A stretch of 64,000 bases of DNA from Sinotaia quadrata (lineage: Eukaryota > Mollusca > Gastropoda > Architaenioglossa > Viviparidae). The number at the start of each line of letters is the position of its first letter. Position 1 is the first letter of the stretch. The notes below the pieces were generated by a model that had not been told where the DNA came from, did not search any database, and saw nothing but the letters and a program-made list of their open reading frames with translations. Made by a program: the position numbers and the translations under genes. Shown here in pieces: positions 41,301 to 46,088 of the stretch. The stretch spans positions 67,199,259 to 67,263,258 of the forward strand of contig CM054181.1 in NCBI GenBank assembly GCA_028829895.1, written 5' to 3'.

Positions 41301-41395
41301 GTAATATGTGCCTTTGTGCTGAATTTAAATTTACAGCACATGTATAAACGACAACATTTTCTCAGGTTCAAGCCCTTTGAAGTGTCTGATGTCAT
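3403..41395 (-). CDS. divergent AGC-family serine/threonine protein kinase (11-12 exons, 5' end uncertain)
   Basis: Exons in transcript order: 41395-41102, 35670-35536, 35187-35021, 30976-30703, 27904-27650, 23070-22945, probable 19663-19595, 19083-18935, 17111-16973, 12936-12856, 8883-8770, 3582-3403. All junctions keep frame. About the first 360 residues are Ser/Thr-rich and match no domain I recognise. The kinase domain follows: glycine loop GQGNFGKV, VAIK lysine, an AEKEL helix-C glutamate, YRDLKPDN catalytic loop, CDFG, TGTPRYWSPE activation segment, ADWWSLG, and the RLGG...HPFF...IDW signature of AGC kinases. The predicted enzyme phosphorylates Ser/Thr. HRD is YRD and APE is SPE. The protein ends about 20 residues after IDW, lacking the FxxF hydrophobic motif and PKC/S6K-type tail. 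It may belong near the RSKR/SGK494-like kinases; orthology is not established. No regulatory domain such as C1, C2 or PX was seen. Confidence 0.85.
3930..5662 (+). mobile_element. 1.73-kb LTR-like element, copy 1 (probable solo LTR)
   Basis: Ends are TGTCA...TGACA and the element is flanked on both sides by TTCAC (3925-3929 and 5663-5667), a perfect 5-bp target duplication. A second copy of almost the same length lies in inverse orientation at 23910-25640. It has AATAAA motifs and no long open frame or transposase. TG...CA ends, a 5-bp duplication and non-coding content fit a solo long terminal repeat, but a non-autonomous element of another class is possible. It lies in the last kinase intron. 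Confidence 0.75.
5668..8769. other. AT-rich intron sequence without recognised feature
   Basis: Very AT-rich stretch within the last kinase intron. I see only short degenerate A/T runs and no splice-bounded open frame or recognisable transposon domain. Confidence 0.6.
8770..8883 (-). CDS. kinase exon (C-lobe, helix F-H region)
   Basis: 114 bp, phase 0 to phase 0, between acceptor AATTCCAG and donor GTAATT. It encodes FPFSCTRRHFDDFMETV through EESVSACKG. It bridges MLSAR of the preceding exon to FLRKDPNLRLGG of the next, at the place where AGC kinases have 'PF...' and the segment leading to RLG. The fit in phase and position identifies it, since the sequence itself is weakly conserved. Confidence 0.85.
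9075..9525. repeat. about 48-bp minisatellite
   Basis: Nine to ten copies of a unit with CCAACAACTCTAGACTGTC, a TATCATTCAGT or TATCCTGCAGT block, and TATTTCTACTTT. Two alternating sub-variants (ATTCAGTT and CTGCAGTT) are interleaved. Intronic in the kinase gene. Confidence 0.9.
9915..11460 (-). pseudogene. decayed hAT transposase (GTF2IRD2/ZBED5-like)
   Basis: Pieces appear in the order of this transposase group from 11460 down to about 9915, in shifting frames and with stops. They are a KEYNVKRYYTT segment as in the N-terminal repeat region, TSQLLILIHMIFDEELLDLC, a CIVTDSAPSM block matching the 'TTDGAPAM' region, AHFPCCQELSDE, and a C-terminal SLFGNTFMFESAFSNMKF like the hAT dimerisation block. 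Several frameshifts and lost segments show it is not functional. It lies in the kinase intron between exons 12936-12856 and 8883-8770. Terminal repeats were not found. Confidence 0.8.
12635..12658. repeat. (GT)n microsatellite
   Basis: Uninterrupted TG dinucleotides of about 24 bp in a kinase intron. Confidence 0.9.
12856..12936 (-). CDS. kinase exon (PADWWSLG, helix F)
   Basis: 81 bp, phase 0 to 0, acceptor TTTTGCAG, donor GTATTT. It encodes RFLQEPYGRPADWWSLG followed by LVLFQMLSAR. The DWWSLG block carries the invariant helix-F aspartate of protein kinases and the double tryptophan usual in AGC members. Confidence 0.95.
13618..14930. mobile_element. second repeat family, copy A
   Basis: About 1.3 kb shared in the same orientation with 15350-16740. 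Matching blocks include TTCACTAAGGAGAGTTGG, ATTTTGGAGTCATACGGATC, TTACCGCATAAGAAT, TTTTTGAGAGGGGC and GATACACCGGA(G/A)CAGCCAAA. It is non-coding apart from a short minus-strand frame shared with copy B. Near its right end is a near-palindrome, TGACAGGG-AAGTAAT-CCCCTGTCA, around 14905-14930. The class is unknown. It lies in the GC-AG kinase intron. Confidence 0.75.
15350..16740. mobile_element. second repeat family, copy B
   Basis: Direct copy of 13618-14930 after a spacer of about 420 bp. It also holds an extra diverged version (about 15770-15975) of the roughly 190-bp block at about 15540-15710, so the block is present twice here and once in copy A. The pair could be two insertions, a local duplication, or the two long repeats of one short element. 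Confidence 0.75.
16973..17111 (-). CDS. kinase exon (catalytic loop, DFG, activation segment); GC donor
   Basis: 139 bp, entered in phase 2. It encodes the D of YRD, then DLKPDNILFTEEGNIKLCDF, GSVYFGAFGN, and TGTPRYWSPE. It contains the catalytic aspartate, the asparagine, the DFG metal-binding aspartate and the SPE motif. The only donor that keeps frame into the next exon is GAG|GCAAGT, a GC donor with otherwise perfect consensus, making a GC-AG intron. Confidence 0.93.
17140..17815. repeat. degenerate minisatellite
   Basis: Copies of a unit of about 45-60 bp with AAGAGACATTAGTAACACTAACAT and GAGTCCCTTTAAATAC. The last part (about 17560-17815) is a cleaner repeat of about 85 bp in three copies. 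It starts about 30 bp upstream (in transcript sense) of a kinase acceptor. Confidence 0.9.
18193..18300. repeat. short tandem repeat, 3 copies
   Basis: Three copies of a unit containing CATCCCATTAAGATGGAATA and TCTTTTAAGTAACA. Kinase intron. Confidence 0.8.
18935..19083 (-). CDS. kinase exon (hinge to helix E)
   Basis: 149 bp, phase 0 in and phase 2 out, acceptor CTTAG, donor GTAAGT. It encodes SALYLVNELVTGGALSKKLG, then RFTTEAAAFISAQISSAL and NENGILYR. LYLVNELVTGG is the hinge strand typical of AGC kinases. The final AG joins A of the next exon to give the arginine of YRD. The acceptor side of this exon is tandemly repeated into the intron (19058-19400). Confidence 0.95.
19058..19400. repeat. 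tandem repeat built from a kinase 3' splice site and exon start
   Basis: About seven copies of a unit of roughly 45 bp: TTCACCAAGTAGAGTGCAGA (coding, plus-strand view) followed by CTAAGATTCACAGATTGACA (intron). The first copy is the real exon edge of 18935-19083. On the transcribed strand each copy keeps a CTTAG (some TTTAG or ATAG) acceptor-like site followed by a degraded copy of the exon's first 20-25 bases. Confidence 0.92.
19595..19663 (-). CDS. probable small kinase exon filling the beta4-beta5 gap
   Basis: Without it, the exon ending SPFL joins SALYLV and skips the roughly 10-13 residues present in other AGC kinases. This 69-bp stretch is open, phase 0 to 0, between acceptor CTCTCAG and donor CAT|GTGAGT. 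It encodes QMNFQYNC followed by SDSILAHFLYRQCNH. 'PFL-QMNFQY' resembles 'PFLVxLxYxF' of AGC kinases, but the segment is about 10 residues longer than usual. The call rests on frame, splice sites and position only. Confidence 0.5.
20828..20997. repeat. two-copy direct repeat
   Basis: ATACAGCAAAATAAATAAA followed by GAGTATCTATTTTATAGTCT occurs twice about 118 bp apart. Kinase intron. Confidence 0.75.
21330..21960. repeat. two adjoining minisatellites
   Basis: 21330-21745 has degenerate copies with TAACAACTTAATAACAACCT and TTAAAATCTACTTATAACA. 21745-21960 has about six copies of a 35-36-bp unit with AGAGTAAAATGAAAATCTTG and TCAATGTTTTCAATT. Kinase intron. Confidence 0.9.
22000..22925. repeat. 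about 65-bp minisatellite abutting a kinase 5' splice site
   Basis: Copies carry TTGCAACATT, TATGCTGCCATAAT, AATTAGCTGACCAGTGT and TGAAATAAATGAAGTG; a later variant has TAGAAAAAGTGGACTGAAAC. The copy nearest the exon (about 22870-22935) reaches within about 10 bp of the donor of exon 22945-23070, so the family seems to have grown from the intron's first bases. It is interrupted at 22498-22672 by a block of a different satellite. Confidence 0.88.
22498..22672. repeat. block of foreign satellite inside the 65-bp array
   Basis: Nearly identical to 28737-28870, with the same order of variants GGTGATACTAATGTTGATGA, TGACTCTAATATTAGGGG and GGTGGTACTAATGCTAATG, ending GGGATGATACTAGCA. On both sides the sequence returns directly to the host 65-bp repeat. 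Confidence 0.9.
22945..23070 (-). CDS. kinase exon (N-lobe: VAIK lysine and helix C)
   Basis: 126 bp, phase 0 to 0, acceptor ATCAG, donor CTG|GTAGCT. It encodes VYRACFKMDGQMVAIKVLFS, then NRRNAEKELQALTLNEKSPFL. It contains the ATP-anchoring lysine of VAIK and a helix-C glutamate (AEKEL). The first valine completes GQGNFGK-V of the preceding exon. Confidence 0.95.
23910..25640 (-). mobile_element. 1.73-kb LTR-like element, copy 2 (inverted)
   Basis: Reverse-complement partner of 3930-5662, 1731 versus 1733 bp, with the same TGTCA...TGACA ends. The flanking 5-mers are acaac and acatt, so any target duplication is decayed. Shared blocks include GACTTTAGGGACT (read on the minus strand), the CCCTTGTTACTGGTCACAAG motif and TCCATCCACATTTCACATTC. 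It lies in the kinase intron between exons 27650-27904 and 22945-23070. Confidence 0.75.
25646..27225. other. kinase intron without recognised feature
   Basis: AT-rich, with no splice-bounded open frame, array or transposon domain that I can support. Confidence 0.55.
27230..27530. repeat. about 65-bp minisatellite, 4-5 copies
   Basis: Units contain CTCAGTTTGGTACTTTATA, TTCAGATTGAAGTCTTATGG and a variable GGTCATATGATTA block. It ends about 120 bp from a kinase donor. Confidence 0.85.
27650..27904 (-). CDS. kinase exon (linker and glycine-rich loop)
   Basis: 255 bp, phase 0 to 0, acceptor ATTACAG, donor AAG|GTGGGT. A Ser/Asp-rich linker is followed by EPVPEDFFTFIELIGQGNFG. The last part is the first strand and glycine-rich loop of the kinase domain; the K-V of the loop spans the next junction. 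The 'DF..F..IG.G.FG' start is typical of AGC kinases. Confidence 0.93.
28380..29520. repeat. 18-24-bp satellite of GATGATACTAATGTTGGG type
   Basis: Many short units built on GGGGATGATACTAATGTTG and variants with GATGCTGATGCTGGGGATGG. Open frames across it on both strands are products of repeat length being often a multiple of three and are not genes. Kinase intron. Confidence 0.93.
29695..29900. repeat. about 58-bp tandem repeat, 3 copies
   Basis: ACATTCCATGCCAAAATAAC, TGAATGCAGTAATTAAACAA and TTGATTAATATATAC in order, three times. Kinase intron. Confidence 0.9.
30703..30976 (-). CDS. kinase gene exon (Ser-rich N-terminal region)
   Basis: 274 bp, entered in phase 2 after GCCTAG, donor CGG|GTAAAA in phase 0. 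It encodes RSPDRMSIASIMESGD... to EMPSRIR. It is rich in Ser, Asn, Lys and Arg with no recognised domain. The in-frame link to KSSAFKSE of the next exon supports it. Confidence 0.75.
31571..31866. repeat. 33-bp tandem array, 9 copies, with higher-order period
   Basis: Almost identical copies of GGAATAGAGAGGAAGGGTAC plus TAAAAGAGTAACT. The only variation is loss of one G (GAAGGT instead of GAAGGGT) in copies 4 and 7, giving a three-unit higher-order period. Kinase intron. Confidence 0.95.
31870..35020. other. kinase intron without recognised feature
   Basis: AT-rich intron sequence. It includes a CGCA/CA microsatellite at about 33878-33905. No supported exon or transposon. Confidence 0.55.
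35021..35187 (-). CDS. kinase gene exon (Ser/Arg-rich N-terminal region)
   Basis: 167 bp, phase 0 in, phase 2 out, acceptor TTTGCAG, donor CTG|GTATGT. It encodes SHRFSQECSSPPTFTHGSS, then YSPRRSITSLGRKSSAFSTP. RRSITS and RKSSAF resemble basophilic kinase sites, which is suggestive only. The TG at its end joins G of the next exon to give W, then RSPDR. Confidence 0.75.
35324..35367. repeat. (GT)n microsatellite
   Basis: About 40 bp of TG dinucleotides in the short intron between kinase exons 35187 and 35536. Confidence 0.95.
35536..35670 (-). CDS. kinase gene exon (N-terminal region)
   Basis: 135 bp, phase 0 to 0, acceptor TACTGCAG, donor TAC|GTAAGA. It encodes SSVPLVLVTECSQTNLTNHD through FPLLSWKTY. 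No domain is recognised. A 17-bp segment including the acceptor (GCAGTAAATATGTAA on the plus strand) is duplicated just upstream of the exon. Confidence 0.72.
35750..38400. other. kinase intron without recognised gene
   Basis: AT-rich, with a (CA)n microsatellite at about 37610-37637 and no splice-bounded open frame that I can support. Confidence 0.55.
38430..39600 (+). pseudogene. decayed hAT transposase (GTF2IRD2/ZBED5-like), plus strand
   Basis: Collinear fragments in shifting frames. FEYYLLSVGESMCGSETVQL corresponds to the 'DESTDxSDTAQL' region. NQENLYADSLKANS and VVNFIHSK correspond to the 'HQESLCGKSL...VNFIR' block. Then come DITTHWNKL...LQGQDQL, LQMEYVDFQCASQLKEKF with SFSLLDFYK, and IIGSTYLCEQVF of the dimerisation region. 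Stops and frameshifts are frequent. A 55-bp segment at about 38580-38685 is duplicated within it. It is opposite in strand to the hAT relic at 9915-11460 and lies in the kinase intron between exons 41102 and 35670. Confidence 0.85.
40775..40827. other. possible hAT terminal inverted repeat
   Basis: Read on the minus strand from about 40827, the sequence starts CAGGGGTCTCCAACCTTTTG followed by a G run and a block ending GCCACAACC. This form (CAGGGGT..CCAACC) is common at hAT ends. It would mark the right end of the element carrying the transposase at 38430-39600. A matching left end was not found. The stretch 39600-40770 between them holds no domain I recognise. Confidence 0.5.
40985..41125. 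repeat. tandem repeat built from a kinase 5' splice site and exon end
   Basis: Four copies at a spacing of about 29-33 bp of TTTATAACTAAC followed by CTCTGTTGAACTT. The copy at 41090-41115 is the real exon edge (exon CAACAGAG, donor GTTAGT on the minus strand). The other three, in the intron, keep TTCTGTTAAACTT and a donor-like GTTAGT, GTTGGT or GTTATT. Confidence 0.82.
41102..41395 (-). CDS. most 5' kinase-gene exon found
   Basis: Open from an ATG at 41395 to donor GAG|GTTAGT, 294 bp, phase 0 out, joining SSTE to SSVPLV of the next exon. It encodes a basic, Cys-rich start (LRKCCRLYMCCKFKF) and then a polar segment. Either this ATG is the start codon or an internal acceptor (several CAG sites lie within the first 80 bp) joins it to an unseen 5' exon. 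I cannot decide which. Confidence 0.6.
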
Positions 41396-42278
41396 TCACT
41401 GATTTCATTTATCACTGGTAATAATAATAGCAAATACTCATCAATAAGTTATAATTTAATATATTTGAAGATTTAAAGAAATATAATTCTAGTCAATACT
41501 GTTTACCAATATAACAATTTTTAACATTTTAACAAAGTATATATTAAGCTGATGCAATTATTTAGAAATAGTGTTTAACACTATAAAAACGTTAAAAAAT
41601 ATTTCTTAAACTGAAACAATTATTAAATGTTATTATGGTTTTTAAAAATGGTCAGATTGTATTCTCCTTTGTACAGGGAAAGAACAAGTATTTTTAAAAT
41701 GCATCCCATGAATATTTTTAGAGTTTCTTTCCAATGCTAAAATGTCCCTATTTATATCTGTATGTGTGTGTGTTTGTAAGAAATTATATATATATATATA
41801 ATATCAGAAGATAAATTCTTCATTAGCTGTATCAATTAAGAAGGGGTAAAAAAATCTCAAATACTCAAGTCAAATTTCAGAGGCACCTATAAAGTACAAT
41901 AATGACGTCAAACAATAATGGATATCTAGGAAATTCTAATTTTTAATTCATTAAAGACCAAGAATAAAATATAATAAGTGCAAAAATCAGACTCTTTATG
42001 AATGAAAAGTTTAAAAGATTTACAAGCGACTATGACATCAGCTTTATTACTCATGCAAAGGGATATAAAAACATTTACTGCCATTCAGCTGTGTATTGAC
42101 GTTTTGCATCAATGTATCAAACGTAAAACTAACACTCAACTTGTACACAGCAGAGTGTTAATTTCATTTAATTATAGGAGTTAAAATAAAAAGATAAAGA
42201 AAATTAAAAGTCTGCAGAATGTATAGCACATCCTACAGTTGCACGCAGCAAGATACAATTATGCCATGTTTGAAAATA

Positions 42279-42283
42279 AGGAA

Positions 42284-42322
<39 letters not shown>
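42279..42322. repeat. (CA)n microsatellite
   Basis: About 44 bp of CA dinucleotides in the interval between the two genes. Confidence 0.95.
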
Positions 42323-42323
<1 letters not shown>

Positions 42324-43574
42324 TTTTTATTTACATGTATTTTTTAGTAACAGTAATAACAGAAAATCTTATTAAAATTCACTTAAAGTTCTTAAGGCCC
42401 ATAATTTGCTTGCAATCTCGAGTATCAACGTAGTCTTATTTCTCTACAGGAAGTTTAACATTTATTATTTCAAGGATTTTTGTTATGTAAAATCAGTCCT
42501 AGTTGAGTCAGCAATACAAGTTATACTAACAACATGAGAGATTGATTACTTGTGATACAAGTATATTTTGATGTGAATTATTAAACATAATTAGGAATAC
42601 AGGCAAAATGATTGCTACTGTACTAGAGCAATGAATAATTAAATTTACTTAGATAAGCGAATCCGATAGAAGAGATTGGCATATAGTTTACGATCGACAT
42701 TGATAAACATATGCAGCAATTTTCTTAAATTAAGTTATACAAAATGCCAGAGGTTGGCGTAATAAAACTCCAAGTAATTACATACATAAGCTAGCTAGAT
42801 GGCTGGAAAAGTGAGAAAGAACGACACCGAATTAGTACAGTGGAATACATTCCAGAATTAATCACTTCGTTCCCAGTACTAACCAATAAAGACAACTTAT
42901 AAGATACTCACTAGATTAATCCAATCAGAATACAGCACTGGCATTTTACATTCATCTCATCGTGATCTTACCGTGGTGCCTGCCTGAATTAAGTCTAGAA
43001 AAATATATTTTGTTTAACTGCTACATGTTAAAATTATTTTTACCCGCTAACGAAACTTGGATAAAGCGGGATAACTCTAATTTCAAAAGTTCAATCGTCG
43101 AAACAGGAATGAGATTTGCAAAGTTCCGTACAGTATACATTACGTCTGTACACGTGTCACATTATTTGAATTTTAAAACATATCATACTAAAATGATCTT
43201 ACGCAAAAACTGGAACTAATGTACACTGAAATGATCTCTAAGCAAAAACTAGAGAGAGAGATGTTTTACTACCACTGACAATGTGTCTCAAAAACGTAAA
43301 CACAAAATTTGTAAATGTAACATGCCATTTACAAACGAAGAGAGAAATGTGCTTTTTGTAGTTAATGCCAATTGCCCAGTCACACATTAGTATTAGAATA
43401 ATCAATCACATATCAGCATTTAGTAAGAGAATAACCAATTATACATCAATATATACAGCAGACATGATGGCCACCTTAACGGGACTAGTCAGTGTTGAAT
43501 CGCAAGCTCATTATCATGGACCATGGTCATGACTCTTATCAACTATAACTGTCCAACAGAAAGGTATAGTGGTA

Positions 43575-43660
43575 ACAGGAAAAAAGCGCCGGTATCTAAT
43601 ATGTAGTAGTAGTGTATGGGGCGCTTCCGGCTACCGCCGCTTTTGCGCTTTCTAATATGA
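43575..43660. promoter_or_regulatory. GC-rich patch with inverted repeat, possible regulatory element
   Basis: In otherwise AT-rich DNA, this stretch contains AAAAGCGCCGGTATC and, 35 bp on, CTACCGCCGCTTTT, an imperfect inverted repeat, with CGCTTCCGGC (an ETS-type core) between them. It sits between the head-to-head genes. Promoter function is a guess; it may instead be the end of a mobile element. Confidence 0.3.
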
Positions 43661-43802
43661 CATAATTAACTCTTAAAAATACAAGTGAAAAAAATAATAA
43701 ACTTGAGATTACACTTTCTATACACAAAAATCTTCATACCAACTATTATAGAAACATAAGAAAAACTAAAGAAAATATAATGAAGCAAAAAGATGAATCC
43801 AT

Positions 43803-44048
43803 GTGCAAAATGACAGCGTGAAAGAAAATAAAATGTGGGTTCCAGCACATATAAAAATAATGGGAAATGAGAGAATTAACAACAACAACAAAAAAAAACA
43901 AAAAAAAACAACCCATGCTATTTCCCTTGACATAAGCCTAACAGTCGATGATGTAATGATTTTCTATCAGAGAAATAATAATGAAAATCATCTACAACCC
44001 AGATTTTTGAACATAAGCCAGTAGGTAAAAAAAAAAAAAAAAAAAAAG
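43803..44048 (+). mobile_element. 5'-truncated LINE tail with RNase H remnant and poly(A)
   Basis: An open frame reads KMWVPAHIKIMGNERI..., matching the 'WVPAHxGIxGNExAD' block near the end of RNase H in I-type non-LTR retrotransposons. It runs on with THAISLDI and is followed by a run of about 20 A at 44027-44048. A remnant ending in poly(A) on the coding strand fits target-primed insertion with 5' truncation. No upstream reverse transcriptase is visible. Confidence 0.6.
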
Positions 44049-44099
44049 GTCAATAGCAGAAAAAGACTAAAGAAGTATGGAAAGAACAACAAACATCCC

Positions 44100-45600
44100 A
44101 ATAAACAACAGTAGCTGGCGTTCCCCGAGTTACGGCGGAGTTCCGTTTTTTCCCTTCTCTGACTTTAGTCGATTTTCGCCTCCGCAGACGTCATGTACTG
44201 ATGTAGTGGCAGTTCGTTCGATGTTTGGGTGATAGTGTTTTTCTGCCGATTTCGTCCCCTGGCATGAGGTGTGCCTCTGTAGGTAGAGTTGAATATGAAG
44301 AAAGACGGGGTGGAAGGTAGTAGAAAGGAAAGTGATGATGAAGGGTGGTCTTTTTTCCATTGCAAACATGCCTGGCTGGCAAAGGCTGACTTTGGCCCGG
44401 TATTCCAAGGGCTAAAGTTGTGGATGTTGAAGTGGGAGGGGTGTCTTGCACAGAGCCCAGGCTAGTAGCACACCAAATCTGTACCTGGCCGCCTCATTGA
44501 TGATGTTGTCGTCGTTGTTGTTATTGTTGTGGCTGTCACCGGTGTCCGTTGGGATGCGCAAAGATGGGCACTGTCGGCCAGTAAAGATGGTCGAGCAGCA
44601 GCTGTATCATATCTGCAATGGGGTAGTTGAAATATCTCCACTGCGGATACTGCTGTTCATCGTACTGCCATTGTTATTGATGTAGCTGCCATTGTTTTTG
44701 TTGGTTTATGCGACGTTGTTGAGGCCGTTGTTGTTGGTGCTGTTGTTGCTGTCTTGTGTCACGCCTGATGCGTTGAGGCATTCTATGTCTCTTCTTCTTT
44801 TCTTTGCATTCAGCTCTCATATCTGTTGATAGCTCTGTTGTTGTAGACGTTGTTGTTGGTGTTGTTCTGACAGTGGTTAAAGAGGGGGGGACCTTCAACA
44901 CCCTTGTGCAGTCTTCAAAAAACGTCTCGATATTGACTTGCATGCTTGTTGTTGCTGTTGTTGTAACTTGTTTTTCTTGGTTGTTTTTCTTCTTTGTAAT
45001 TTATTCGTCTGCGTGTTGGCAACTTTAAGTTGTTTCTTTTTTCTTCCTTCTGAGAGTCGACTGCCGTTTGGATTTTTTTTGTCTGCGAGAAGTTGACTTT
45101 GGGTTTTGGTGGTATCTTCCAAATGATGTGCATATTCATTTCCTTCTCGCACGCGATCTTTGTCACAGTTTGTGCATCTTTGCCGTTTCTGGTTCTTGGC
45201 ATTCTTCTTCGTAATTGGTCAGGATTGCATGGACTATAAATGTTTCGTTTAGGGCCTGATCCATATTTTACTGTTGGCGATGCACTGTATCAATGCATTG
45301 AATGCTTCGTTCAATTCTTCGTAGTTGGATTTTAGTTTCAGGCTAATAGTTTGGAGCGCTTTTCTTATGTGGAGGAGTTTTGTTGAAGACGTCTTTGACA
45401 TGGTATTAGGAGGGGCGTCTTGAATGACATTGTTGTCTCTAATAGTTGCTGTTTCTCGGCCGCTTTTTCTCCACTCTGACAAGGGCTTGGGAGTGGTATG
45501 ATGCTGGTCAAGTTGATCTTCCTGCCCTGAAAAGGGCTTGGGAGTAGGCAATAAAGCTGTTTTTCCATCCAGCAAGTAAATAATAAAAAGAAAATATAAT
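44100..45600. other. GC-richer region of unknown nature with TTG/CAA runs
   Basis: Less AT-rich than its surroundings, with many TTGTTG runs. On the minus strand it has several medium frames: one at 45575-45249, one at 45202-44915 that is Lys/Arg/Asn-rich, one at 44943-44674 that is Thr/Gln-rich, and one at 44451-44130. They do not join through evident splice sites and match no family I recognise. It could be an old retroelement or part of the intergenic control region. Confidence 0.4.
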
Positions 45601-45839
45601 ATTCAGAAAGCGTTCAACAATCTGTTTCGTGGCAACAGCATTGGAAGGGGGGGGGGGGAGTCGCTAAAGTAATTACAGCGTCTGTCAATGAACATCCCCC
45701 TAAAAAATAAAATAAAATATCTCGACATTCAAGGCTTTTTATGTTTATTTTAGGAACTTTGTTGTCCTTCCACATAATTTTTTTGCGAATAATCAGTCAA
45801 CAACCAATCCAATAAAAATCTTCGAATTTTAAGGTGACT

Positions 45840-46057
45840 TTTCTGTGCGCGTAAAACGTCACTGCACTCTGTATACACATTCCGGTCCTCATCCAAAACC
45901 AACTTTCTTTCTCTTAACCTTTCGCCTTTGCCTTTTTACCCCGGCAGCAATAATTTGCGCGGAAATAAAAGTTCAAATAGTTTATTAAGAGCACTGATTA
46001 TTATTACTGCAAGAGTATGTTTTAGGGGAAAATAAGACTTTTGTACAAAGCTTCAAA
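45840..46057 (+). promoter_or_regulatory. probable MTBP promoter and 5' UTR
   Basis: The stretch before the proposed MTBP start codon has a CRE-like AACGTCAC at about 45855 and an ETS-like ATTCCGGTCC at about 45880. Both are common in TATA-less promoters of replication genes. This is inference from position and motif only. Confidence 0.35.
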
Positions 46058-46088
46058 ATGCATCTTGTTCTTCTTATTTCATGTTCAA
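46058..46088 (+). CDS. MTBP: MTBP probable first coding exon
   Basis: ATG opens MHLVLLISCS, then CAA|GTATGT, a strong donor, in phase 1. The next exon starts in exactly the phase needed (A|GT gives S, then EIAVLALKHAV). The hydrophobic start resembles the vertebrate MTBP N-terminus. It is short, so the call depends on donor quality, phase and position. Confidence 0.55.
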
